Assembly (NCBI GenBank): GCA_963849115.1
Contig: CAWKGK010000009.1
Span: forward strand, 744,001 to 808,000
From: JACDAL01 sp963849115
GTDB taxonomy: Bacteria; Actinomycetota; CADDZG01; WHSQ01
Direction of reading: 5' to 3'
DNA: 64,000 bases
Below the pieces are notes generated by a model that saw nothing but the letters and a program-made list of their open reading frames with translations, had not been told where the DNA came from and did not search any database. Within the stretch, counting starts at the first letter, position 1. Each line of letters opens with the position of its first letter. Positions 17,696-27,282 of this stretch are shown here, piece by piece. The position numbers and the translations under genes were made by a program.

Positions 17696-18861
17696 CGGCC
17701 GTGGATTCCGCAGGGCGCTTCGGAGAGTTCGGCGGCCGCTATGTGCCCGAGGCGTTGATGGGGGCGCTCGACGAGCTCGAGCGGGCATGGGAGACGGCTC
17801 GGGCGGGGGACTCTTTCGATCGTGAGCTGGCGGCCCTGCACAAGAACGTGGTCGGTCGTCCCACCCCTCTCTATGAGGCGGAGCGCTTCTCCGAGCGCGT
17901 CGGTGCGCAGGTGCTGCTGAAGCGCGAGGACCTCGCCCACACCGGCGCCCACAAGATCAACAACACGCTCGGCCAGGTGCTGCTCGCCACGCGTATGAAC
18001 AAGAAGCGCATCATCGCCGAGACCGGGGCCGGCCAGCACGGCGTCGCAACCGCCACCGCAGCCGCCTACTTCGGGCTGCCCTGCGTCGTTTACATGGGGG
18101 CGGTGGACGTCGAGCGCCAGAGTCTCAACGTCGTGCGCATGAGAATGCTGGGGGCCGAGGTCGTGCCGGTGGAAGCGGGCTCCAAGACGCTCAAGGACGC
18201 TATCAACGAGGCGCTGAGGGACTGGGTAACCAACGTCGAGGACACCCACTACGTCATCGGCTCGGTGGTGGGCCCTCACCCCTTCCCGGAGATCGTCGCC
18301 ACGCTTCAGTCGGTGATCGGAACAGAGGCCCGCGCCCAGGTGCTCGATCTCATCGGGCGGTTGCCTGACGAGGTCGTCGCCTGCGTCGGAGGCGGGTCCA
18401 ACGCCATCGGGTTGTTTCGAGGTTTCTATCGAGACGAGGCGGTGGCCTTAGTGGGCGTCGAGGCCGCCGGTGAAGGGCTCGACGGGCGCCACGGAGCCTC
18501 GATCGCACGCGGCCGTCCGGGCGTGCTGCATGGGGCTCGCAGCATGGTGCTGCAGGACGACGACGGGCTCATCACCGAGGCCCATTCAATATCGGCTGGG
18601 CTCGACTATCCGGGGGTCGGTCCCGAGCACGCCTGGCTGCAGGCCTCGGGCAGGGCCGGCTACCACAGCGCCACCGACGACGAAGCACTCGCCGCGTTCA
18701 AGTTGCTGGGCCAAACCGAAGGCATCCTTCCGGCGCTCGAGCCCGCCCACGCTCTCGCCTACGTCCTGCGCCGCAGCGCCCCCGGCACCGTCCTCGTGGG
18801 CCTCTCGGGAAGGGGCGACAAGGATGTTTCCACCGTCTCTTCCCTGGGAGGCGTCACCTGA
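17692..18861 (+). CDS. trpB: Tryptophan synthase beta chain
   Basis: TrpB joins indole and serine on PLP. The 389-residue protein shows FGEFGGRYVPEALM at the N-terminus, RPTPLYEAERF, KREDLAHTGAHKINNTLGQ with the PLP lysine, ETGAGQHGVATA, and CVGGGSNAIGLF for the phosphate. It starts at ATG 17692 inside the trpC stop and ends at TGA 18859-18861, where trpA begins. Confidence 0.98.
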   Translation: MTAVDSAGRFGEFGGRYVPEALMGALDELERAWETARAGDSFDRELAALHKNVVGRPTPLYEAERFSERVGAQVLLKREDLAHTGAHKINNTLGQVLLATRMNKKRIIAETGAGQHGVATATAAAYFGLPCVVYMGAVDVERQSLNVVRMRMLGAEVVPVEAGSKTLKDAINEALRDWVTNVEDTHYVIGSVVGPHPFPEIVATLQSVIGTEARAQVLDLIGRLPDEVVACVGGGSNAIGLFRGFYRDEAVALVGVEAAGEGLDGRHGASIARGRPGVLHGARSMVLQDDDGLITEAHSISAGLDYPGVGPEHAWLQASGRAGYHSATDDEALAAFKLLGQTEGILPALEPAHALAYVLRRSAPGTVLVGLSGRGDKDVSTVSSLGGVT

Positions 18862-19647
18862 GCGCGCTGTCCGCCCGGTTCGAGGAGGCTCGCTCCGGCG
18901 GCCGCAAGCTGTTGGTCCCATATGTCATGGGCGGACAGCCCGATCGGGAATCGTTTCACCAGGTCCTCGCTGCGGTGAGCCGCTCCGCCGACGCCCTCGA
19001 GGTGGGCCTGCCCTACTCCGACCCCCTCATGGACGGGCCCGTGATAGCCGCGGCGGGCGAACGCTCGATCCGGGCCGGAGTGGGCCCGTCCGAGGCTCTG
19101 GAGCTCGTGGCCAGCTCGAACCCAGAGGTCCCGCGGGTGATCATGACCTATTACAACCCCATCCACACGGCCGGTGAAGACGGCTTCTGCGCCGCTGCAG
19201 CCAGGGCCGGGATCTCGGGCCTGATCGTCCCGGACCTGCCTCTGGAGGAGTCCGAGCGGCTCCGCCGGGCGGCCGCCGACGTGGGCCTGGCCTGGATCCC
19301 GCTGGTGGCCCCGACCTCCTCTCCCGCACGGGTGGCGGCGATAGCCGCGACGGCCACCGGATTCGTCTACGCGGTATCGACCCTCGGGGTGACCGGCACC
19401 CGAGAACAGCTCTCTGAGCGGGCGGCCGCGGTCGCCTCCGCCTGCAAGGAAGCGACCGATCTTGCGGTGCTGGTTGGAATCGGCGTCTCCAGCCCGGAGC
19501 ACGCTCGAGCCGCAGCCCTCCACTCGGACGGAGTCGTGGTGGGCTCGGCGGTGGTGAGGCTGGTGGCGGAGAGCGGGGCGGAGGGGGCAGCCGGCGTTCC
19601 TCGCAGAGGTGCGGGCGGCCCTCGATAAGGTTGCGTCAACTACATAG
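18858..19647 (+). CDS. trpA: Tryptophan synthase alpha chain, with a probable 3' frameshift and a CTG start
   Basis: TrpA releases indole from indole glycerol phosphate. The sequence shows KLLVPYVMGGQPD, ALEVGLPYSDPLMDGP (catalytic Glu and Asp), VIMTYYNPIH, GLIVPDLPLEE, IPLVAPTSS, FVYAVSTLGVTGTR and VLVGIGVSS. The N-terminal family residues L-S-A-L-S-A-R-F-E-E-A-R-S-G-G are encoded upstream of the first TTG (18912) and start at CTG 18858, which overlaps the trpB stop as CTGA. The plain frame ends at 19628 with an unfamiliar tail. One frame further on the DNA encodes the expected F-L-A-E-V-R-A-A-L-D-K and stops at 19647, so one extra base in the G-run near 19583-19588 is likely. Confidence 0.92.
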
Positions 19648-19712
19648 TCAGATTCTCTTCACCCTCTCTTCTTTACGGCCGATATCTCCATCAACAAGAG
19701 TCAATCGAAGAG

Positions 19713-19790
19713 GAGAGGACCGGTGAAGCAGATCAGAGTGCAGAAAGGACGCCGCCCCCGCTAGGCGAGAGCGACGGCCTCGGTCCTCTC
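19713..19790. other. Intergenic stretch between trpA and tRNA-Leu with a long-range 10-bp inverted repeat
   Basis: GAGAGGACCG (19713-19722) pairs exactly with CGGTCCTCTC (19781-19790) across a 58-base loop. The loop contains a potential 13-codon frame from GTG 19723 (V-K-Q-I-R-V-Q-K-G-R-R-P-R, stop TAG) preceded by a purine-rich stretch. It could be a structured leader, a decayed element or chance. There is no T-run typical of a terminator. Nothing else is recognised between 19648 and 19844. Confidence 0.25.
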
Positions 19791-19844
19791 GACCAGAACC
19801 TCGCCGAACCCACCGGGCTAGGCTCCAGAAGGCGCTAATTCGTT

Positions 19845-19931
19845 TGGTGCCGGGAGCGGGACTCGAACCCGCACGCCCTCTCGGACAATCGGTTTTGAGC
19901 CGATCTCGTCTGCCAATTCCGACATCCCGGC
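19845..19931 (-). tRNA. tRNA-Leu (anticodon CAA)
   Basis: The minus strand folds into an 87-nt class II tRNA. The acceptor arm GCCGGGA pairs with TCCCGGC, discriminator A and an encoded CCA follow. The anticodon stem ATCGG/CCGAT encloses loop CTCAAAA, so the anticodon is CAA, reading UUG. There is a long variable arm and the T-arm contains GGTTCGAGTCC. It lies on the opposite strand to the flanking genes. Confidence 0.97.
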
Positions 19932-20057
19932 GGAAACGACGATGCTATCGAGCCGGGCCCTGATTGGGGACCGACCGGCCCACAACGACTGGGCTCCACT
20001 CCCCTTCCAGGAATTGCCCTTCCCTCGGCGGACGGCGATCTCTATACTTCGCTCCCC

Positions 20058-20348
20058 ATGCGACTGCCGCCCGCGCTCACCCACAGGACTCTCGCCGGAA
20101 TAGGCGAGGTGACCGTGCGGGCGCGGGAAGACCTTCGCATCGTCGAGGAGCAGATCTCCTTCCAGCTCGACGTCGTCGAGGACGCCAAGACCCGCATGCT
20201 GGTGTCCGAGACCCCCCTCGCCGACCGCGACTTCCGCATCGCTCGTGACGACCTCGGCCGCATGTACAAGGAGCGGGCGCGTCTGACCGCGGAGATAGCC
20301 CGGCTCGTGGTGGAGCGAGACCGAGTGCTGGACAGAATGCTGGACTAG
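20058..20348 (+). CDS. Small coiled-coil protein of unknown function
   Basis: The 96-residue product is almost entirely charged alpha-helix (EVTVRAREDLRIVEEQISFQLDVVEDAKTRML ... DDLGRMYKERARLTAEIARLVVERDRVLDRML) with heptad-like hydrophobic spacing. It has no signal peptide, cysteines or membrane segment. It stands alone between the tRNA and the branched-chain amino-acid transporter operon. I do not recognise a family. Its charge pattern and GC-biased third codon positions support coding. Confidence 0.6.
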   Translation: MRLPPALTHRTLAGIGEVTVRAREDLRIVEEQISFQLDVVEDAKTRMLVSETPLADRDFRIARDDLGRMYKERARLTAEIARLVVERDRVLDRMLD

Positions 20349-20449
20349 GTTCGAGGTAATAGCCTCCGGTAAACTACTATGGCTCTAGTACGGGGAGGCA
20401 TCCGCCGGGTTGTAGTGAAGGGCTTGGCACTCAGCAAGGGGGAATTTGC

Positions 20450-21676
20450 GTGAAGAGATCGAGATGGTTTCCTGCGACCGCCGTAGCAGCGGCCCTGATG
20501 CTGGTCGCCGCAGCTTGCGGCGGCGGAGACGGCGGAGGTGGCGGGGGAGGTGGCAGCCAGGAGCAGCTCGAGAAGGTTCCGGTGACGATCTACTATCAGG
20601 GAGCGCTGTCAGGCCCTTTTAGCTATCTTCAGAGGCACCCCTTTCAGGGCGCTCAGATGCGCTTCGACGAGCTCAACGCCGACGAGAGCTTTCCTGCCGA
20701 TATCACCTACGAGCAGGGCGACACGCAGGGAGATCCGGCCAACGCTCCTCCGGTGGTCGAGAAGGCTACTACCGATCCCGAGACGGTGGCCATCATCGGC
20801 CCCGGTTTCTCCGGAGAGTCGGCCGCCGCGGGCGACACCTACGAGGAAGCACAGATCCCCTTCGTCACCCCCTCGGCAACTGCGACCAGCCTCGGCGAGA
20901 AGGGCTGGGAGTACTGGTTCCGGGCGTGCGGCAACGACGCCGGTCAGGGAGGATTGGCGGGTGAGTACATCGTCAACAACATCAAACCCGCCAGCCTCTT
21001 CGTCGCTCACGACAAGAGCGACTACGGTCAGCCCCTGGCCGAGACCGTGCGGGACACGGCCGAGAAGGCGGGAGTCGAGCAGGTCGGCTTCGAGGGCGTC
21101 GAGACCGGCGCCGACGACTATTCATCGCTCATCAGCAGCATCGAGTCCTCGGGCGCGGAGGCGGTCTTCTTCGGCGGCTACGACGCCGACTTCGGCAAGA
21201 TCGTCAAACAGGCGCGCGACGGTGGTCTCGATATCCCGATGATGTCCGGCGACGGCTCGCTGTCGTCCACGTTCCTCGACCTCGCCGGCGCCGGGGCCGA
21301 CAACGTCACGCTCATAGCTCCAACCAACATCGGCGGAGGGTTCATCCAGAAGTACAACAAGGAGTTCGGTGAGGATGCGTCGTCGGTGCCCGTGTACGCG
21401 GGTGAGGGCTACGACGTCGCGACCATGCTCGGCGAAGGCATTCGCCAAGCGCGCGAGGATGGGGCCGAGAGCGCCGAGGACATCAGGGCCGGCATCAAGG
21501 AGTACCTCGACTCACTGGTCGGCGGCGGCTCCTTCGAGGGCGTGGCCAAGGTCTATTCGTGGGACGACAAGCACGAGTTGACCGCTGACGATCCCGCCAC
21601 GCTCTTCTTCTTCTACGAAGTGTCCGGGGGCGCAGTAAAGCCTCTCGGCAACGCCGTGGAGGCGATCGCCAAGTAG
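20450..21676 (+). CDS. livJ: Branched-chain amino-acid ABC transporter, substrate-binding lipoprotein
   Basis: This 408-residue protein starts at GTG 20450 after an AAGGGGG ribosome site. It has a lipoprotein signal ending LMLVAAACGGG followed by a Gly-rich linker. The periplasmic-binding-protein type I body shows VTIYYQGALSGPFSYLQ, YEQGDTQGDPANAPPVVEKA, AIIGPGFSGES, PFVTPSATATSL and VFFGGYDADFGKIVKQARDGG, typical of LivJ/LivK. It is the first gene of the liv cluster and is separated from the permeases by a strong hairpin. The ligand could be branched-chain amino acids or related amides. Confidence 0.93.
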   Translation: MKRSRWFPATAVAAALMLVAAACGGGDGGGGGGGGSQEQLEKVPVTIYYQGALSGPFSYLQRHPFQGAQMRFDELNADESFPADITYEQGDTQGDPANAPPVVEKATTDPETVAIIGPGFSGESAAAGDTYEEAQIPFVTPSATATSLGEKGWEYWFRACGNDAGQGGLAGEYIVNNIKPASLFVAHDKSDYGQPLAETVRDTAEKAGVEQVGFEGVETGADDYSSLISSIESSGAEAVFFGGYDADFGKIVKQARDGGLDIPMMSGDGSLSSTFLDLAGAGADNVTLIAPTNIGGGFIQKYNKEFGEDASSVPVYAGEGYDVATMLGEGIRQAREDGAESAEDIRAGIKEYLDSLVGGGSFEGVAKVYSWDDKHELTADDPATLFFFYEVSGGAVKPLGNAVEAIAK

Positions 21677-21699
21677 GTTCCCTACGCAGGTGATAGTTA

Positions 21700-21734
21700 T
21701 TAGAGGGCAGACTTAAAGGTCTGCCCTCTAATTT
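21700..21734 (+). terminator. Hairpin between livJ and livH, probable attenuating terminator or mRNA-stabilising stem
   Basis: TTAGAGGGCAGAC (21700-21712) and GTCTGCCCTCTAA (21719-21731) form a perfect 13-bp stem with a 6-base loop, followed by TTTG. It lies 24 bases after the livJ stop and 24 before livH. Such hairpins commonly let the binding protein be made in excess over the membrane and ATPase subunits. Confidence 0.85.
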
Positions 21735-21757
21735 GTTCGGCTGGTCAGGGGGGGAGA

Positions 21758-22936
21758 GTGGATTTCGTCGCCAACTGCGCGACCGATGTGGCCGATCAAT
21801 TCTGGGCGCAGACGCGCAACGGGCTGACGCTGGGCTCGATCTACGCCATGATCGCCCTCGGCTACACCATGGTCTACGGCGTGTTGCAGCTCATAAATTT
21901 CGCCCACTCCGAGGTCTTCATGGTGTCTACAGTGGCCGCCCTCTATGCGGTCCCCTTCTTCGGAGTGACCGAGGGCGACCCGGCCTCGGGACTGTCGGTG
22001 ATCCTCATCTTCATCGCCGTCCTGATCTGCTGCATGCTGGCATCGGGTGCCCTAGCGCTGCTCCTCGAGCGCTTCGCCTACCGCCCCTTGAGAAAGAGAG
22101 GAGCGCCGCGGCTCTCGTTCCTGATCAGCGCCATCGGTGCCTCCCTGTTCATCCAGTACCTGTTCGTGCTGATGGACGGCCAGCACTATCTCTTTCCCAT
22201 CCGGGGCATCGCCGATCCCCTGGGGATGCCGCTCGTGATCATCGGCCTTGTTCTAGCGGTGGTCGCCGGCGGGCTGCTGCTTGCGGGCGTGCGCCGGGGG
22301 GAGGCCGGCTGGGTCGACGCCGGCACGCTCACGGGCTTCGGCGGGCTTGCGGCACTCATTGCGGGGCTCGTATTCATCATCAAGCTCCCCGACATACTGG
22401 GACCGACCCCGCAGTCGGTTCCGGAGCTATTCGCAACCTCGACGGTGTTCACCGTCTTGGGCACGCCGATTACGAACAAGCGCCTGCTAGTGGTGGTCGT
22501 CACTGTCATCATGCTCGTGATCCTCGACACCTTCGTGCGCAGAACTCGCATGGGACGCGGGATTCGCGCCGTCGCCCAGGACTCCGAGGCCGCTTCTCTG
22601 ATGGGAGTAAACATCAACCGGGTGATCGTGGTCACCTTCCTCGTCGGAGGTCTTATGGCGGGCGCCGCCGGGCTTCTCTACCAGACCGTGCTGAACGCCC
22701 CCGCGTTCTGGTTCATCGGGTTTCGTCCCGGCATCAAGGCCTTCGTCGCAGCCGTGCTCGGGGGCATCGGCAACATCAGGGGAGCGATACTCGGCGGGCT
22801 CTTGCTGGGCCTGGTCGAGGCCTACGCTGTCCCCTGCATCGGCGCGCAGTGGATCGACGTCACGGCCTTTGTCGTGCTGGTGACCGTTTTGATGTTCCGA
22901 CCCACTGGAATCCTCGGCGAGCAGGCGGGAGGCTAG
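21758..22936 (+). CDS. livH: Branched-chain amino-acid ABC transporter permease LivH
   Basis: This 392-residue inner-membrane permease starts at GTG 21758 after a GGGGGAGAG site. It has about eight helices and typical LivH segments GLTLGSIYAMIALGYTMVYGVLQLINFAHSEV, RPLRKRGAPRLSFLISAIGASLF, RTRMGRGIRAVAQDSEAASLMGVNI and KAFVAAVLGGIGNIRGAILGG. An insertion with two further hydrophobic stretches (about residues 155-210) makes it longer than the usual 300 residues. livM follows at once. Confidence 0.95.
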   Translation: MDFVANCATDVADQFWAQTRNGLTLGSIYAMIALGYTMVYGVLQLINFAHSEVFMVSTVAALYAVPFFGVTEGDPASGLSVILIFIAVLICCMLASGALALLLERFAYRPLRKRGAPRLSFLISAIGASLFIQYLFVLMDGQHYLFPIRGIADPLGMPLVIIGLVLAVVAGGLLLAGVRRGEAGWVDAGTLTGFGGLAALIAGLVFIIKLPDILGPTPQSVPELFATSTVFTVLGTPITNKRLLVVVVTVIMLVILDTFVRRTRMGRGIRAVAQDSEAASLMGVNINRVIVVTFLVGGLMAGAAGLLYQTVLNAPAFWFIGFRPGIKAFVAAVLGGIGNIRGAILGGLLLGLVEAYAVPCIGAQWIDVTAFVVLVTVLMFRPTGILGEQAGG

Positions 22937-24216
<1,280 letters not shown>

Positions 24217-24220
<4 letters not shown>

Positions 24221-25077
24221 TGGTGGCGAAGGTGCTCGAAGCCAAGGATGTCACCAAGGAGTTCGGGGGCCTGGTGGCGGTCAAGGACGTCGACCTGGCA
24301 ATAGAGGAGGGTCAGATACGCGGTCTCATCGGTCCCAACGGAGCCGGCAAAACCACGTTCTTCAACCTGCTCACAGGCATCTACTCGCCCACCAGTGGTG
24401 AGGTGCTGTTCTGCGACGCGCCCTTACTCGAAGCTAAGGGCGGCGTTCCGTGGAAGCGAAAGCGTAGCGCTCATGACATCTGCCGGGGCGGAATCGGGCG
24501 CACCTTCCAGAACATCCGGCTGTTCCAGAACATGACCGCCATCGAGAACGTCATAGTCGGCACGGACGCTCATCATCATCAGAATGTATTGGACGCGATC
24601 TTTCGCACGCCGAGACTGCACCGCGAGGAGAAGGATGGGCAGGAGTCGGCGGAGCGGGCGCTGCGCTTCGTCGGCATCCACAAGTACGCCAATGAGGTGG
24701 CAGGCAACCTCTCCTACGGCGATCAGCGAAGAGTGGAGATCGCTCGGGCGCTTGCAACCAATCCACGCCTTCTGCTGCTGGACGAGCCCGCCGCGGGAAT
24801 GAACCCCACTGAGAAATCCGGTTTGATGCAGCTCATCTCGAAGATCCGCGACGAGGACATAACGATCCTTCTCATCGAGCACGACATGAAGGTCGTCATG
24901 GGCGTCTGCGATCGTGTGGCGGTGCTGGACCACGGCGTCAAGATCGCGGACGGAGCACCGCGCGATGTGCAGAAGGATCCCCGAGTGGTCGAGGCCTACC
25001 TGGGGAGCGCCGGCGATGATGGCGCTGCCGGAGACGACGATTCCGAGTCCAGTGCAGAGGGAACAAGCCGGCCGTGA
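24217..25077 (+). CDS. livG: Branched-chain amino-acid ABC transporter ATPase LivG
   Basis: The 286-residue ATPase (GTG 24217 or ATG 24220) shows Walker A GPNGAGKTTFFNLL, signature NLSYGDQRRVEIARALA, Walker B LLLLDEPAAGMNPTE and the switch histidine in ILLIEHDMKVVMGVCDRV. A short insertion after LEAKGGVPWKRKRS is common in LivG. The C-terminal acidic tail (GDDGAAGDDDSESS) is unusual but harmless-looking. It couples to livF through GTGA. Confidence 0.96.
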
Positions 25078-25787
25078 GCGGCGATGTCCTGCTCGAGCTG
25101 AAGGATGTCGTGGTCCGCTACGGCGGCATCGAAGCCGTCAGAGGGGTATCTTTCGTTGTTCGCAGCGGCGAGCTCGTCACCCTTATCGGTGGCAATGGCG
25201 CCGGTAAGACAACCACCCTGACCACGATCTCCGGCATCAAGCGGCCCACCACGGGCGAGATCACCTTCTCGGGTGAGCGGATCGATAACCTGCCGGCTCA
25301 CGAGATCGTCGAGCTCGGCATTTCCCAGTCACCCGAAGGCCGCCGCATCTTCCCCCGCATGAGCGTTAGAGAGAACCTCGTCATGGGCACGTTTGCGCGC
25401 GGCAAGGCGAAGACGGATATCGATCGGGTCTTCCAGCTCTTCCCCGTCCTCAAGGAACGCCACAAGCAGGCGGGGGGAACGCTGTCCGGCGGCGAGCAGC
25501 AGATGCTCGCCATGGGACGCGCGCTGATGGCCGACCCCAAGCTGCTCATGCTGGACGAGCCTTCGATGGGCCTTGCCCCGAAGTTCGTGGCACGCATCTT
25601 CGAGTTACTCGAGGAAGTTCACGCGCAAGGAATCACTATTCTCCTCGTCGAGCAGAACGCGCATCTTGCGCTCCAGATTGCGGACCGTGGTTACGTTCTC
25701 GAATCCGGCGAGATCGTGCTCGAGGACGACGCCAAGAAGCTGCTCGGCAACGAAGCGGTGAGAAAGGCTTACCTCGGCGAGGACTGA
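25074..25787 (+). CDS. livF: Branched-chain amino-acid ABC transporter ATPase LivF
   Basis: This 237-residue second ATPase has Walker A GGNGAGKTTTLTTI, the LivF-specific QSPEGRRIFPRMSVRENLVMG, signature LSGGEQQMLAMGRALM, Walker B LLMLDEPSMGLAP and ILLVEQNAHLALQIADRGYVLESGEIV. It starts at GTG 25074 overlapping livG. With livJ, livH, livM and livG it completes a five-gene high-affinity importer. Confidence 0.97.
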   Translation: MSGDVLLELKDVVVRYGGIEAVRGVSFVVRSGELVTLIGGNGAGKTTTLTTISGIKRPTTGEITFSGERIDNLPAHEIVELGISQSPEGRRIFPRMSVRENLVMGTFARGKAKTDIDRVFQLFPVLKERHKQAGGTLSGGEQQMLAMGRALMADPKLLMLDEPSMGLAPKFVARIFELLEEVHAQGITILLVEQNAHLALQIADRGYVLESGEIVLEDDAKKLLGNEAVRKAYLGED

Positions 25788-25823
25788 GGTCCTTTCGGCA
25801 GGCCGACTTGTGGATGCGGTGTC

Positions 25824-27200
25824 GTGACACCCGACGAGTTTCGCAAACACGGACATGCCGTTATCGAATGGCTCGCGTCCTACATGGAGGGGGTCGAGGA
25901 CTTTCCGGTTGCCTCGCAGGTGTTGCCCGGTGAAGTGCGTGCCCGGCTTCCCGCACACGCGCCCGAGCGCGGCGAGTCCTTTACGGACATCATCGAAGAC
26001 CTCGACGACATCATCATGCCGGGTATCACTCACTGGCAGTCGCCTAGCTTCTTCGCCTTTTTTCCCGCCAACGTCTCCGGCCCGTCGATCCTCGGCGAGT
26101 TGGTGTCCGCCGGCCTCGGTGTTCAGGGAATGTTGTGGGCCACCAGCCCTGCCTGCACCGAGCTAGAGACCCACGTGCTCGACTGGCTCGTCGACCTCAT
26201 GGGTCTGCCGGGGAAGTTCCGTTCCTCCGGTCCCGGCGGGGGCGTCATCCAGGACAGCGCGTCGAGCGCTGCGCTCTGTGCACTGGTCGCGGCGCGTTAT
26301 CGCGCCGGCGCAGGCGACCTCAAGGTCTACACCTCTTCCCAGGCCCACTCATCGATCGAGAAAGCCGTACGGATCGCAGGCTTCGGGGAGGACGCGCTTC
26401 GGCTTGTGGACGTCGACGACGACTTCGCCTTGCGCCCGGAGGCACTCGCCGGCGTGCTCGCTTCCGACGCAGCAGCAGGAGCCTCTCCCTGTCTGGTCGC
26501 GGCCACGTCGGGGTCGACATCCTCGATGGCATTCGACCCGCTGCGCCCGATGGCAGAGATCTGCCGGCGACACAACGCCTGGCTCCATGTCGACGCGGCC
26601 ATGGCAGGGAGTGCGGCGATCTGTCCCGAGCACCGCGGGTTCCTCGACGGATTGGAGCTGGCCGACAGCTATTGCTTCAATCCGCACAAGTGGCTTCTGA
26701 CCAACTTCGACTGCGACTGCTTCTACGTGGGGGACCGTGCCGCGTTGATCGAAGCCCTCAGCGTGCTGCCGGAGTATCTACGCAACGAGGCTTCGGATAG
26801 CAAGGCCGTGATCGACTACCGCGACTGGCAGGTGCCGCTCGGTCGTCGCTTCCGTGCTCTCAAGCTGTGGTTCGTGCTGCGCTCTTATGGTGCGGAAGGG
26901 TTGCGGGCGATGATCCGCAGACACGTCGAGCTAGCTTCTTCGTTCGCGTCCTGGGTGGAAGCCGCGGATAACTTTGAGCTCTGCGCGCCGGTGCATCTGA
27001 ACCTCGTCTGCTTCCGGCACCGGGGCGGCGACGAGGTCAATCACGAGCTCCTGGAGCATCTCAACTCGTCGGGAAAGCTGTATCTCACCCACACCAAGCT
27101 GAACGATCGTACCGTTCTGCGGATGTCGATCGGCCAATCCCGCACCGAGCTGAGGCACGTGGAGGCGGCCTGGGAGGAGATCCAGACCGCGGCTCGCTGA
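25824..27200 (+). CDS. PLP-dependent group II amino-acid decarboxylase (aromatic-L-amino-acid decarboxylase-like)
   Basis: The 458-residue product starts at GTG 25824. The group II layout is clear: EFRKHGHAVIEWLASYM, PGITHWQSPSFFAFFPANVSGPSILGE, GLPGKFRSSGPGGGVIQDSASSAALCAL, AHSSIEKAVRIAG, HVDAAMAGSAAICPE and the PLP-lysine motif SYCFNPHKWLLTNFDCD. This pattern favours Dopa/tryptophan/tyrosine-type decarboxylases over glutamate decarboxylase. It follows livF by 36 bases on the same strand, which may mean uptake and decarboxylation of an imported amino acid; that link is inference. Confidence 0.92.
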   Translation: MTPDEFRKHGHAVIEWLASYMEGVEDFPVASQVLPGEVRARLPAHAPERGESFTDIIEDLDDIIMPGITHWQSPSFFAFFPANVSGPSILGELVSAGLGVQGMLWATSPACTELETHVLDWLVDLMGLPGKFRSSGPGGGVIQDSASSAALCALVAARYRAGAGDLKVYTSSQAHSSIEKAVRIAGFGEDALRLVDVDDDFALRPEALAGVLASDAAAGASPCLVAATSGSTSSMAFDPLRPMAEICRRHNAWLHVDAAMAGSAAICPEHRGFLDGLELADSYCFNPHKWLLTNFDCDCFYVGDRAALIEALSVLPEYLRNEASDSKAVIDYRDWQVPLGRRFRALKLWFVLRSYGAEGLRAMIRRHVELASSFASWVEAADNFELCAPVHLNLVCFRHRGGDEVNHELLEHLNSSGKLYLTHTKLNDRTVLRMSIGQSRTELRHVEAAWEEIQTAAR

Positions 27201-27282
27201 GCCTTGCAAACTCGCTCTGCTGGAAGGAAGATGACCACTAGCACCACTCAGGGACTGGGGTGGATCTTAGAAGGGGGAACCA

